Below, piece by piece: positions 1 through 8,293 of a stretch of DNA of 64,000 nt. Source of the stretch: Shewanella sp. KX20019 (GTDB taxonomy: Bacteria > Pseudomonadota > Gammaproteobacteria > Enterobacterales > Shewanellaceae); NCBI RefSeq assembly GCF_016757755.1, contig NZ_CP068437.1, positions 3,162,001 through 3,226,000 on the forward strand, read 5' to 3'. The stretch's first letter is position 1; every line of letters begins with the position of its first letter. A program made the translations under genes and the position numbers. A model generated the notes under the pieces. That model searched no databases, was not told the origin of the DNA, and saw nothing but the letters and a program-made list of their open reading frames with translations.

Positions 1-158
1 CTTAACTTTTGTGCAAATGGAGAAGCGGAAACTAAAATGTGCTCTATGGCATCATCTTCCGGTGTCGATGGTGTATTTTCCTTTGCTTGAGCCGTGGTCA
101 TTGCCAACGCACTCAATACTGCCAATCCTAAAATACTTAATTTCACTTGTCTTTCCAT
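1..158 (-). CDS. TonB-dependent receptor, N-terminal part (runs off the left edge)
   Basis: Only the first 52 codons are in the window. The frame opens at the ATG at 158 with a basic start (MERQVK), a hydrophobic stretch and an AQA-type signal peptidase site near residue 25, so the product is exported. It then reads a short acidic linker followed by IEHILVSASPF, the kind of sequence that begins the plug domain of outer-membrane TonB-dependent receptors. Such proteins import iron chelates or other scarce ligands using TonB energy. The substrate cannot be told from this fragment. A Fur-like site lies a few bases upstream of the start codon, which would fit an iron-related role. No convincing Shine-Dalgarno sequence is visible. 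Confidence 0.72.
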   Translation of the reverse strand, partial: MERQVKLSILGLAVLSALAMTTAQAKENTPSTPEDDAIEHILVSASPFAQKL

Positions 159-165
159 ATGTAAA

Positions 166-180
166 TGAGAACGACTATTA
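166..180 (-). promoter_or_regulatory. Fur-like site upstream of the TonB receptor start
   Basis: TGAGAACGACTATTA matches the 7-1-7 Fur consensus TGATAATnATTATCA at 11 of 14 informative positions. It sits 8 bases upstream of the ATG, where bound Fur could block initiation. The match is moderate and the call rests on position plus gene family. Confidence 0.4.
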
Positions 181-362
181 TTTACATACAAAAAAGAAAA
201 TCAATCCACTTACACAACATTTACAAACAAATTACTTACAATTGATACAAAGATCACTCTAGCGCCCTGTTAATGACCGCTACAGTATATATAAGGACTG
301 TGAATTTAGTTTGAGGATAATGGGAATTTGCTATCTAATTGTAACTTGGCCGATCTTGAAAT

Positions 363-473
363 CTATAAACACAGCATAAATAAAATGGCTATTAAGCAGA
401 ATGCCGACAGTACCTTCTCCAATTTGTTTTTGTGTCTTTTCATCGTTTTTCCTACACGCTTACGGTTTTTCAT
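363..473 (-). CDS. 36-residue single-span membrane microprotein, paralogue of the one at 875-988
   Basis: ATG at 473, stop TAG at 363-365, with AAGGA about 10 bases upstream. The product has a strongly basic N-terminal half (about ten Lys/Arg in the first 20 residues), then KLEK at 17-20, FCL at 25-27 and a hydrophobic C-terminus ending MLCL, long enough for one membrane span with the basic part in the cytoplasm. A second small frame about 400 bases away on the same strand encodes a protein with the same KLEK, FCL and ML-x-L spacing (13 identities over the last 26 residues). That conservation is the main argument that both are real genes. The function is unknown; this could be a small membrane regulator or the remnant of a tail-anchored protein. 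Confidence 0.55.
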   Translation of the reverse strand: MKNRKRVGKTMKRHKNKLEKVLSAFCLIAILFMLCL

Positions 474-557
474 AAAATCTCAATCCTTGATTATTGATTA
501 ATGAAACTGCTTGCTATAGAAATTTATCACTTGTAGATGTAACCAATGTGACTAGGT

Positions 558-594
558 TATCCATCATCACAGTGAGGAACTGTGCTGATGGATA
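558..594. other. Long hairpin / inverted repeat in the 474-874 intergenic stretch
   Basis: Positions 558-573 and 579-594 form a 16-bp inverted repeat with one mismatch and a 5-base loop (GAGGA). Neither side carries a T-run, so it does not look like an intrinsic terminator. It lies between the two microprotein genes and would fold in a transcript joining them, or could be a dyad bound by a protein. The rest of the 474-874 gap shows no convincing coding frame. Confidence 0.5.
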
Positions 595-874
595 TTCAGC
601 TAACACCGACAGCTGCTAAAAAAGCTAAATAGAGTGGTATCAGGCAACATATCCTCACATCCACTCATGACCTGATTGGCACTACTTTAAGCTAGCCTCT
701 TCCCTTGACTTGATAATTGCAAAAAGATCTCTGAGGAGCAGAGGATGGTTTATCTATACGTAACACAATCCACTCTGCCTATAAAAATTTATACTGCAAA
801 ATCAATGTTTACAGTACTAACGACTGACTATCATGCAAGTTTCAACAGTCATATAAAGTAATTTTTTCTTTCGC

Positions 875-988
875 TTACAGATTTAACATCACAATTATGA
901 CGGCGAGGCAGAACATACACAGCCCTTTCTCAAGCTTGTGTTTTTGTTTCCTCTTGTACCAAGGGGTTCTTTTACGGAAAAGTGACAT
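875..988 (-). CDS. 37-residue single-span membrane microprotein
   Basis: ATG at 988, stop TAA at 875-877, preceded by AGAGG at good Shine-Dalgarno spacing. The first 21 residues are very basic and end in KLEK (18-21); the rest is hydrophobic, with FCL at 26-28 and a final MLNL. It aligns without gaps to the last 26 residues of the 363-473 product (13 identities, including KLEK and FCL). This points to tandem duplication and to selection on the protein. A cytoplasmic basic tail with one inner-membrane span is the simplest topology. I do not recognise the family. Confidence 0.6.
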   Translation of the reverse strand: MSLFRKRTPWYKRKQKHKLEKGLCMFCLAVIIVMLNL

Positions 989-1119
989 ACAGCCTCTTAA
1001 GCAAGTGTACATAACGGCTTACCTAGATAAGTAAGCCTAGATGCAAAAATAATATATTGTCGAATCAGTGCAGATGTATTTAGCAATGTTCAATGTCAAC
1101 CATACTCGCTGAAAACGAG

Positions 1120-1581
1120 CTAACTATTTTGGACTGTGCCATCGATAGTACTGTAGCTAAAGGCTCGTTCATTAATGGTATAGCGGCATTCTAGGCTTGC
1201 ATAATCAGCCACGAGTTTGTCCGTGTTTCTTGGATCAATACCTAAGCTAGCCCTTTCGCCTTGGGTCAAGTTATTCCAAAGTTCTTGGCACTCTATAGGG
1301 CTACTCGCTTGCGGGAACGCAGTGACTCTGAACAATCGCATAAATGATATTTCTGAGCCATCATCTAACGTTATTTCCCCTTGTTCCCCCTCTATGAGAT
1401 GCTGTGCGCGGGCTAATCTGACGCCAGTAGATAACGCACTGGCCATGCCTTCCGCCACAGCAATATCAGCATCATCATTTAAGTTAATAAATTTCGGTGC
1501 GGCGGTGACGGCTAGAATACCGAGGATAATAATCACAACGACTAACTCAATTAATGTAAAACCACTTGTATTGTTTCTCAT
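1120..1581 (-). CDS. Prepilin-like protein (type IV pilin / MshA-type pseudopilin)
   Basis: 153 residues from the ATG at 1581, chosen over an upstream in-frame start because AAAGAGAG precedes it and because it gives a normal short leader, MRNNTSG, cleaved before FTLIE by prepilin peptidase. Glu5 of the mature protein and the long hydrophobic helix (VVVIIILGILAVTAAPKF) are classic type IV pilin features. Two Cys in the C-terminal half (SPIEC and LEC) could form the usual pilin disulfide loop. FINLNDDADIAVAEG resembles MSHA-type pilins. No pilus assembly genes lie nearby, so this is an orphan subunit that would depend on machinery encoded elsewhere. Confidence 0.8.
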   Translation of the reverse strand: MRNNTSGFTLIELVVVIIILGILAVTAAPKFINLNDDADIAVAEGMASALSTGVRLARAQHLIEGEQGEITLDDGSEISFMRLFRVTAFPQASSPIECQELWNNLTQGERASLGIDPRNTDKLVADYASLECRYTINERAFSYSTIDGTVQNS

Positions 1582-2276
1582 TGAACTCTCTTTAACTTGT
1601 AGCAATTGTATTAGCACTCAGCTACTGCATGGGTGAACATGCAAATCAAAATTGAACAGCAATAGTAACTACACACATGTATAGGCACAAGTGTCGAATT
1701 GGTTTTTTGTGATGGTGGATGGAGGGGAATTACCACAAACTAAACTCCATTTCAGCTAAGTGTTGATTTAACAGAAGATATTATGAGCTCAATCTAAAGG
1801 CAGAAGTGAAGGTTAAAATTTGCAATATCTCCTCTTTAGCCATTACGCATGTAGAATAATTCCTCACAGGAAAATTAACGTTAAACGATTGCTTTAATTA
1901 ATAACTAAAAGTGCTACAGGCGTTAAGTAACACGCCAAAAGCACTAAATGTATTTAAAATGAAAACTGCTGCCGAGATTGCATTTACTCAATCTAAATAC
2001 AGTGGGCAAGAATATCTGATACTTACCTTAGAACCTCTGCATCAGCACCGCTAATTAGTGACACTCACGCCCTGCAATCATTACCTAGGCTATTGAAAAC
2101 CATTGACGAGCAAACTCGTTAGCAACATGAACCGATTATGCAATATTAAGTAACACTTTCAGGCACTCTACCGCTTGTCATCATGGGTAAGTTTCCGCCA
2201 TCATTGCCAGCTAAAGTTCTCAATGAACTATCAAGAACGATACAAAAGTCTAAAACAACAATAACAGGACATATTG
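1582..2276. other. Long intergenic stretch with no supported gene
   Basis: Nearly 700 bases between the divergently oriented pilin and M28 peptidase genes. Short open stretches on the plus strand around 1960-2200 are broken by stops and have no ribosome-binding site. They could be remnants of an old gene but show no recognisable motif. The right end must hold the peptidase promoter. Confidence 0.5.
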
Positions 2277-3923
2277 ATGCGCACTATACTCCCAGTCTGT
2301 GCACTAGCTCTGCTTAGTGCTTGCAGTCAACATACGACAGATGTTGTCACCCCTGAAAAAGTCTTATTTGATGAATCTCGCTTCCGCCAAGATATAAAAG
2401 TGCTCGCTTCAGATGAGTTTGAAGGACGCGCACCAACAACCAAAGGCGAACAGCTAACGTTGGACTACCTTAGCAAGGCATTTGCTGAAATGGGGCTAAC
2501 TAAACCCAATGGCAAGGATTACCTGCAAGCGGTGCCTATGGTGACTTATACCGCATCGGAACAGCAGTCTATCCGCTTAGGTGATATGCAATTACAACAT
2601 CGTAAAGACTTGGTCGTTGGTAGTCGTCATGATGTAAGCAAGGTTGATATTGCTAATGCGCCACTGGTCTTTGTTGGCTATGGGATCAACGCTCCCGAGT
2701 ATCAATGGAACGATTACCAAGATATCGACATGAGCGGAAAAATCGCGGTGATCCTAGTTAACGATCCCGGGTATGCCCTGCCAACATCAGGAAAGTTCGA
2801 TGGTAAAGCGATGACTTACTATGGTCGCTGGAGTTATAAGTTCGAAGAAGCCAGCCGTCAAGGCGCGTTAGGTGCCATTATCATTCACGATACCAAGCCA
2901 GCCTCTTACCCTTGGTCTGTTGTCGAAAATAGCTGGACTGGTGCACAGCAAGATCTCGTGCGTAGTAAAGCAGAACAAGCAAAGTGGATCGAAGTTGAAG
3001 GTTGGATGACCCATGATGTTGCCAGAAAATTATTCGAAAAAGCAGGTCTTTCTCTAAACACAGTCTCGGATCGCGCCGCAAGTAGCGCCATCAACATAGC
3101 GCTTAACCAAACGGCCTCTATCGCATTCGAAAACAAAGCCGAATATGCCAACAGCTATAATGTTGTTGCCACGTTACCAGGAAGCAGCCGTGCTGATGAG
3201 CAGATCCTATTTACCGCTCACTGGGACCACATAGGCTTAGACCCAAGCAAAGATGGCGATCAAATTTACAACGGCGCACTAGACAATGCTTCAGGTACGG
3301 CGGGTATTTTAGAGATTGCCCGCCAATTCGCCAAGCAGGCAAAAAACGGCCACCCACTTGCTCGATCAGTGACCTTTGTGGCTACTACAGGTGAAGAGCA
3401 AGGCTTACTTGGTTCTCGTTACTACGCCTCAAAGCCGGTATATCCATTAGATAAAACAGTTGCTGCCTTTAACTTAGATAGCACCAACATTTATGGCCGT
3501 ACCTCAGATTACACCATAGTAGGTAAAGGAAAATCTGAGTTGGAAAACTATTTAATTGCGGCTGTTACAGAGCAGAACCGTACTGCAACCAGTGAAAAAC
3601 ACCCTGAATCTGGCGGCTTCTTCCGCTCTGATCACTTCAGTTTCGCCAAATATGGGGTCCCTGCTGTCTTCGCTGGCGGCGGCAGCCAACCGATTGATGA
3701 AGCCACAGAGCAATACAAGGTGATGATGAAGCAGAAGATGAAAGGCTGTTATCACAACGTGTGTGACGAGTACCGAGAAGATTGGGACTTGAGTGGTGCG
3801 CTAGAAGATTTAGCCATCTACTATAATGCAGCAACAGCATTGGGTAATAATAGCGACTGGCCAGGCTATTTCAGCGGCACTGAGTTTCACTCACTTAGAC
3901 CCGCAAAAACAGATAGTAAGTAA
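2277..3923 (+). CDS. M28-family zinc peptidase lipoprotein with PA insert
   Basis: 548 residues from the ATG at 2277; AGGA at -11 to -8 favours this over the TTG codon just before it. A lipoprotein signal peptide ends in the lipobox LLSAC (Cys16), so the mature enzyme is a membrane-anchored envelope aminopeptidase. Residues about 120-240 fit a protease-associated (PA) insert. The M28 metal ligands are visible in order: HWDH (about 315-318), D of LDNASG (about 336), EE of TGEEQG (about 372-373), D of NLDS (about 401) and H of RSDHFSF (about 453). It probably trims N-terminal residues from peptides for uptake. It is monocistronic and followed by a strong terminator. Confidence 0.88.
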   Translation: MRTILPVCALALLSACSQHTTDVVTPEKVLFDESRFRQDIKVLASDEFEGRAPTTKGEQLTLDYLSKAFAEMGLTKPNGKDYLQAVPMVTYTASEQQSIRLGDMQLQHRKDLVVGSRHDVSKVDIANAPLVFVGYGINAPEYQWNDYQDIDMSGKIAVILVNDPGYALPTSGKFDGKAMTYYGRWSYKFEEASRQGALGAIIIHDTKPASYPWSVVENSWTGAQQDLVRSKAEQAKWIEVEGWMTHDVARKLFEKAGLSLNTVSDRAASSAINIALNQTASIAFENKAEYANSYNVVATLPGSSRADEQILFTAHWDHIGLDPSKDGDQIYNGALDNASGTAGILEIARQFAKQAKNGHPLARSVTFVATTGEEQGLLGSRYYASKPVYPLDKTVAAFNLDSTNIYGRTSDYTIVGKGKSELENYLIAAVTEQNRTATSEKHPESGGFFRSDHFSFAKYGVPAVFAGGGSQPIDEATEQYKVMMKQKMKGCYHNVCDEYREDWDLSGALEDLAIYYNAATALGNNSDWPGYFSGTEFHSLRPAKTDSK

Positions 3924-3999
3924 TCAACAGTTGGCTATACCCGTTCAACTTCAAAGTGCATGTTTCAAAGTAGTTGGAGGTAGAAGCGGGATAGACAAT

Positions 4000-4034
4000 A
4001 ACGCTCGTGAGCGATCCGCTTGCGAGCGTTTTTT
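4000..4034 (+). terminator. Intrinsic terminator after the M28 peptidase
   Basis: An 8-bp stem, AACGCTCG (4000-4007) with CGAGCGTT (4023-4030), followed by further T residues. The remaining gap to 4386 is AT-rich and holds the asnB promoter region; no gene is seen there. Confidence 0.75.
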
Positions 4035-4386
4035 ATGGATGACCGTATCCAAGATTATTTTTCTGTTGCATTAATTTACCCCATCAGTTCATCATTTTGT
4101 GCCAAATATCACTAAATTAACCAAAGCAGCACATTATTGTCATTATCTACAGTACATTATCATATCTCCAGTAGAAGCCGAATCACACGTGACGACAATA
4201 GACATTCCACAGCAAAAATAGAGAAAATATAAATAATCGATAATTTAAAAACCATATCAATGATGATTAACGCAACAAAATCGACAATTAGCAGGTAAAA
4301 CCCTATTTTTCGATTTGTACTTATTCATTTTCAATGGCAGAGTAGTACTCAATTGAGATTAAGACTGACATTTTTTGGAGTGACCT

Positions 4387-6051
4387 ATGTGTTCAATTTT
4401 CGCTATTTTAGATATTCAATCTGACGCAGTGCCACTGCGCCAAGTCGCACTTGAAATGTCAAAACTGCTACGTCACCGTGGGCCTGATTGGTCTGGGATC
4501 TATAGCAGTGATAAAGCCATTCTAGCCCATGAACGTTTAGCCATTGTTGATATTGAGCACGGCGCACAGCCATTACTAAGCCAAGATGAAAGCATAGTCT
4601 TGGCTGTCAATGGCGAGATCTATAACCACAAAGAGCTTAAAGCAGAGCTTGGCAATAAGTATAGCTATCAAACAAACTCCGATTGCGAAGTCATTCTGGC
4701 TCTATATCAAGAATACGGTACTGCGTTTTTAGATAAGCTCAACGGTATTTTCGCCTTCGTCCTTTACGATAAGTCTAAAGATACGTATTTAGTCGGTCGT
4801 GACCATATGGGTATTATCCCGCTCTATACGGGTCGTGACAGCGAAGGTAACTTCTATGTGTCGTCAGAAATGAAAGCGCTGATGCCAGTATGTAAAACAG
4901 TTGAAACCTTCAGCCCTGGCCACTACTTATCGAGCGAATTTGGCGAGCTTACTCAATACTATCAACGTGACTGGCGTGAGTTTGCCGCGGTTCAAAGCAA
5001 CCCAGCCAGCAGTGAAGAGGTACGTGATGCACTGGAAGCTGCCGTTAAACGCCAATTGATGTCAGACGTCCCCTACGGCGTGCTACTTTCCGGTGGTTTA
5101 GACTCATCGGTTATTTCAGCCATTACTCAGACATTTGCTAAACGACGCATTGAAGATGACGGTGAAACCAGTGCATGGTGGCCGCAGTTGCACTCTTTTG
5201 CGGTAGGCCTTGAGGGCGCACCAGACCTTATTGCGGCAAAAAAAGTCGCAGATGCCATTGGCACTATCCATCATGAAATCACTTTTACCTTTCAAGATGG
5301 CATCGATGCGATTAAAGATGTCATCTATCATCTAGAAACTTATGACGTGACTACCATTCGCGCCGCGACGCCAATGTATTTAATGGCGCGTAAAATTAAA
5401 GCGATGGGTATTAAGATGGTGCTATCAGGTGAAGGGGCTGATGAGTTATTTGGCGGCTACTTATACTTCCACAAAGCACCCAATGCACAGGCCTTTCATG
5501 AAGAGCTGGTGCGAAAGCTTGATAAACTACACCTATTTGATTGCCTGCGCGCCAACAAAGCCATGGCAGCTTGGGGATTAGAAGCTCGCGTTCCTTTCCT
5601 CGACAAAGAGTTTATGGACGTCGCAATGCGTATTAACCCAGAAGCTAAAATGTCAAAAGATGGCAAGATTGAAAAGCACATATTACGCGAAGCGTTTGAA
5701 CACAAGTTGCCAAAAGAGGTTGCTTGGCGCCAAAAAGAGCAGTTTAGTGATGGCGTTGGCTACTCTTGGATTGATGGTCTGAAAGAGCATGCAGCCAAGC
5801 AAGTTGACGACTTGCAACTAGCAAATGCCAAATTTAGGTTCCCATATAACACACCAGAAACCAAAGAAGGCTATTTCTATCGTACCTTCTTTGAAGAGCT
5901 ATTCCCGCTTGCCAGCGCAGCTGAAACAGTCCCTGGCGGAAAGTCGGTAGCCTGTTCAACTCCTGAAGCACTCGCTTGGGATGAGAGTCTACAAGGCATT
6001 ATCGACCCTTCAGGACGCGCTGTTCAATCTGTTCACGACAGCGCTTATTAA
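4387..6051 (+). CDS. asnB: Asparagine synthase B (glutamine-hydrolysing)
   Basis: 554 residues, matching the family length of about 554. It converts aspartate, ATP and glutamine to asparagine in the cytoplasm. Cys2, the nucleophile of the N-terminal class II glutamine amidotransferase domain, directly follows Met. Supporting glutaminase motifs are HERLAIVD (48-55), NGEIYNH (75-81) and Asp99. The synthetase domain has the pyrophosphate loop SGGLDSS (235-241) and the SGEGADELFGGY motif. GGAG lies ahead of the ATG. The gene stands alone with its own terminator. Confidence 0.96.
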   Translation: MCSIFAILDIQSDAVPLRQVALEMSKLLRHRGPDWSGIYSSDKAILAHERLAIVDIEHGAQPLLSQDESIVLAVNGEIYNHKELKAELGNKYSYQTNSDCEVILALYQEYGTAFLDKLNGIFAFVLYDKSKDTYLVGRDHMGIIPLYTGRDSEGNFYVSSEMKALMPVCKTVETFSPGHYLSSEFGELTQYYQRDWREFAAVQSNPASSEEVRDALEAAVKRQLMSDVPYGVLLSGGLDSSVISAITQTFAKRRIEDDGETSAWWPQLHSFAVGLEGAPDLIAAKKVADAIGTIHHEITFTFQDGIDAIKDVIYHLETYDVTTIRAATPMYLMARKIKAMGIKMVLSGEGADELFGGYLYFHKAPNAQAFHEELVRKLDKLHLFDCLRANKAMAAWGLEARVPFLDKEFMDVAMRINPEAKMSKDGKIEKHILREAFEHKLPKEVAWRQKEQFSDGVGYSWIDGLKEHAAKQVDDLQLANAKFRFPYNTPETKEGYFYRTFFEELFPLASAAETVPGGKSVACSTPEALAWDESLQGIIDPSGRAVQSVHDSAY

Positions 6052-6074
6052 GCGCTAGTCAATGTGATTAAATA

Positions 6075-6100
6075 AAAAGCCACTCGATTGAGTGGCTTTT
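6075..6100 (+). terminator. Intrinsic terminator of asnB
   Basis: An 11-bp perfect stem (AAAAGCCACTC / GAGTGGCTTTT) with a GATT loop. The stem ends in T residues on the plus strand, and the A-rich left arm could also serve the convergent gene at 6134-6478. Confidence 0.85.
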
Positions 6101-6133
6101 CTTTACCTAACAAAAAGTGGATAACAACCTTTA

Positions 6134-6478
6134 TCAGTTAAGCACCTTCAAATAATGCTGTTTGTTAATATCAACGATTTCCATGGTTACACTGCTAACT
6201 ACATTAGTGATGAGTGAGATCGACTCAAACACCCGTTCAAGCAATAGCGCTTTTTGCTCGTCACTGCGTCCAGGCATGATGGCCATATGAATATGCACAA
6301 AGGTGTTAGCTTCATCTTCACCCACTCTAAAGTGCTCTACGCCGTGGGCGCGAGTTTTAACCGCCTGCGGTTCAAATAGGTCGGAATCAATCAAAGCAAG
6401 ATGTATGGCTTCGACCATCGCTTCTACGGATATGATGTGCTTTAACGGTTTAGCGTACTCGATAACACAATGTGGCAT
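6134..6478 (-). CDS. 5-carboxymethyl-2-hydroxymuconate delta-isomerase-like tautomerase
   Basis: 114 residues, the usual length of the CHMI/HpaF branch of the tautomerase superfamily. Met is followed by Pro2, which becomes the N-terminal catalytic proline after Met removal. The opening MPHCVIEYAKPL and later residues FRVGEDEANTFVHIHMAIMPGRSDEQK fit this family. Known members isomerise a ring-cleavage product in homoprotocatechuate (4-hydroxyphenylacetate) breakdown. No other gene of that pathway is present here, so the true substrate is uncertain. AAGGG precedes the start. Confidence 0.82.
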   Translation of the reverse strand: MPHCVIEYAKPLKHIISVEAMVEAIHLALIDSDLFEPQAVKTRAHGVEHFRVGEDEANTFVHIHMAIMPGRSDEQKALLLERVFESISLITNVVSSVTMEIVDINKQHYLKVLN

Positions 6479-6536
6479 GTTCAGCCCTTTTTGTTTTTAT
6501 TTTTATAGAACTTATTCAATGCTTTAATACAGGTAC

Positions 6537-6887
6537 TTATTCTGACCATACAGCAAATTCATTACCATTAGGATCGAGGAAGTGAAATCGACGTCCACCC
6601 GGAAATGAAAATATATCCTTGCTCACCACTCCACCCGCAGCAACAACATTTTGCTTTGATAGGCTTAAATCATTTGAATAGAGCACCACTAATGGTGAGC
6701 CTTTCGCTAAGGTAAAGTCTTGCTCAGACAAGTAAAAACCACCGTTGATCCCCGCATTTAAAAAGCAGCTATATTCTGGTCCATAATCAACAAACTCCCA
6801 AGCAAAAACCTGGCTGAAAAAATCCTTGCTTGCCTGAATATTACTCACAGGCATTTCCAAATAGTTAATCGTGTGATGCTGGCTCAT
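6537..6887 (-). CDS. VOC-family protein (glyoxalase / bleomycin-resistance fold)
   Basis: 116 residues with the pattern of a single-domain VOC protein: an N-terminal NYLEMPVSNIQASKDFFSQVFAWEF strand-helix unit and a C-terminal GRRFHFLDPNGNEFAVW motif ending in a possible metal-ligand Glu. Such proteins dimerise to make a metal site and serve as lyases, dioxygenases or drug-binding proteins. The substrate cannot be assigned. AGGGAG lies 6 bases before the ATG. A second, distinct VOC gene occurs at 7890-8276. Confidence 0.8.
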   Translation of the reverse strand: MSQHHTINYLEMPVSNIQASKDFFSQVFAWEFVDYGPEYSCFLNAGINGGFYLSEQDFTLAKGSPLVVLYSNDLSLSKQNVVAAGGVVSKDIFSFPGGRRFHFLDPNGNEFAVWSE

Positions 6888-6966
6888 CGGTGGCTCCCTA
6901 TAACGAAAAATGGCTTTATCGCTAAAACAATATCACGTTCTGCCATAAGGCTATAGAACGCTGACC

Positions 6967-6993
6967 ACAAAAAAGGGAGCCTAAGCTCCCTTT
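6967..6993 (-). terminator. Intrinsic terminator of the DUF445 gene
   Basis: A 9-bp stem AAAGGGAGC / GCTCCCTTT with a 4-base loop, followed on the minus strand by a T-run. It lies directly downstream of the stop of the 7028-7735 gene. Confidence 0.75.
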
Positions 6994-7027
6994 CGTCATC
7001 TATTACTTGCCATTAATCTAAGCTAGC

Positions 7028-7735
7028 TCAGCCTTGAAGCAGCGCCGCAGCTAACCCAATTAATCCACCAAAAATGCCGCCCCAAACAACCAGCCAACCT
7101 AAGTGCTTCTTTATCATGTCTTGCACGATCTCTTTCACTAGCTGAGGCGTTAATTCATTTAAACGTTGGCTAACAATCTCTTCGATTTTAACCCGCATAT
7201 CATCTATCACATCGCTCTGTTCAAGCTCGGCTTTCAACAATTCATAAAACTGATCTGATTGCGATATGTCGCTCAGCGATGCTTTCATTTTGTCAATAAA
7301 TGGTTCACGCAGTGGTTGTATAGCCTCTGTTCCACCAAACATAGCTAACATACCACCGAATGAAGACTGTGAAATCGTGCTAACCAGAGCATCAAAAGCG
7401 GGCGAAAGATCAAGCTTTTCGATGACGGGAGCCAAATCAATATGCTTTTCAGCGCTGCCTTGCTGTGACAGGAATCGCTCAATATTTTCTTCGGTAAAGA
7501 ACTGCTTCATCATTAGATGAGAGATCCCCTCTTTAAATTCTTCAAAACGCGAAGGCACCACTCCAGAACCATAAAGACCGGGCACTTTCTCAAACAGCAT
7601 ATGGATTGCAAGCCAATTAGTTATTGCACCAGACAATGCAAACAGCCCTACAGTCAATAAAATTGGCGACGATAGCAGGTAACCGGCTAACACCGCTATC
7701 GCAGCGATTAAATTGGTAACAACACTTTTATTCAA
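7028..7735 (-). CDS. DUF445-family membrane protein
   Basis: About 235 residues from a TTG at 7735 with GGGGA six bases ahead. The longer frame back to 7843 would overlap the divergent gene's upstream region and adds an untypical N-terminus. Two hydrophobic segments open the protein (TNLIAAIAVLAGYLL and LTVGLFALSGAITNWLAIHMLF), and another lies at the very C-terminus (VVWGGIFGGLIGLAAALL). Between them is a mostly helical region. GAITNWLAIHMLFEK followed by PSRFEEFKEGI is typical of DUF445 (YjiN/YheB-like) proteins. Its role is unknown. Confidence 0.8.
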   Translation of the reverse strand: MNKSVVTNLIAAIAVLAGYLLSSPILLTVGLFALSGAITNWLAIHMLFEKVPGLYGSGVVPSRFEEFKEGISHLMMKQFFTEENIERFLSQQGSAEKHIDLAPVIEKLDLSPAFDALVSTISQSSFGGMLAMFGGTEAIQPLREPFIDKMKASLSDISQSDQFYELLKAELEQSDVIDDMRVKIEEIVSQRLNELTPQLVKEIVQDMIKKHLGWLVVWGGIFGGLIGLAAALLQG

Positions 7736-7889
7736 GCTAATTCCCCATGAGCATGATTGAAAACGGGCTATGTTACCTCCCGTTAAAGACACTAAGCAAC
7801 ACAATATTTTATCCGTCACTACAATTCGAGGCAGACAACACAATGTTAGAAGCTACACTTATTCAAGCAGTACCTACCAAGGAAAGCTG

Positions 7890-8276
7890 ATGAACCCCAC
7901 ATCAAGCAGTTCGGGCTCTTTGAGTTGGCATGAATTAACCGCCAGCAGCAGTAAAGAAGCGATGGCTTTTTATAGTAAAGTATTTGGTTGGCGATTTAAG
8001 ACCATCGTCGTTGCCAATGCCCCCTACCATATTATTATCAATGACGGCATCAATATTGGTGGCATAGCACAAAGCCCAGCACCTGCAATGCCGAGTAATT
8101 GGACCGGATATATCACAGTGACAAATGTGGATGCTGTAGCCGAAAAAGCCCTTGAATTAGGTGCTGACATTCTATTTGGCCCAGAAGATATCGTTGGTAT
8201 TGGTCGTTTTTGTTGGTTAAAAGACCCCCAAGGGGCCATTATCGCTGCCATCAGCTACATACAAACCGCTAAGTGA
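7890..8276 (+). CDS. VOC-family protein, second copy type
   Basis: 128 residues from the ATG at 7890; AAGGA seven bases upstream selects it over a start 120 bases earlier. LSWHELTASSSKEAMAFYSKVFGWRF is the usual first beta-alpha unit of a VOC/glyoxalase-like protein. The C-terminus has RFCWLKDPQGAIIAAISY, but the last acidic metal ligand common in glyoxalases is not obvious. It may therefore bind a ligand rather than catalyse a reaction. It is divergent from DUF445 and convergent with the reductase gene. Confidence 0.8.
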   Translation: MNPTSSSSGSLSWHELTASSSKEAMAFYSKVFGWRFKTIVVANAPYHIIINDGINIGGIAQSPAPAMPSNWTGYITVTNVDAVAEKALELGADILFGPEDIVGIGRFCWLKDPQGAIIAAISYIQTAK

Positions 8277-8293
8277 GCAATACAGCATTCAGT

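Noticed and set aside
11..262. An 83-codon plus-strand frame
   Set aside because: It runs opposite to the TonB receptor start, which has a convincing signal peptide and plug sequence, and shows no recognisable protein features.
1960..2200. Short plus-strand coding-like stretches
   Set aside because: Interrupted by stops in frame, no ribosome-binding site and no recognisable motif; could be an old relic but cannot be supported.
3935..3995. Possible REP-like sequence with TATACCC near the start
   Set aside because: A similar TATACCC occurs near 17819, but the rest does not match and no dyad of the right kind was seen.
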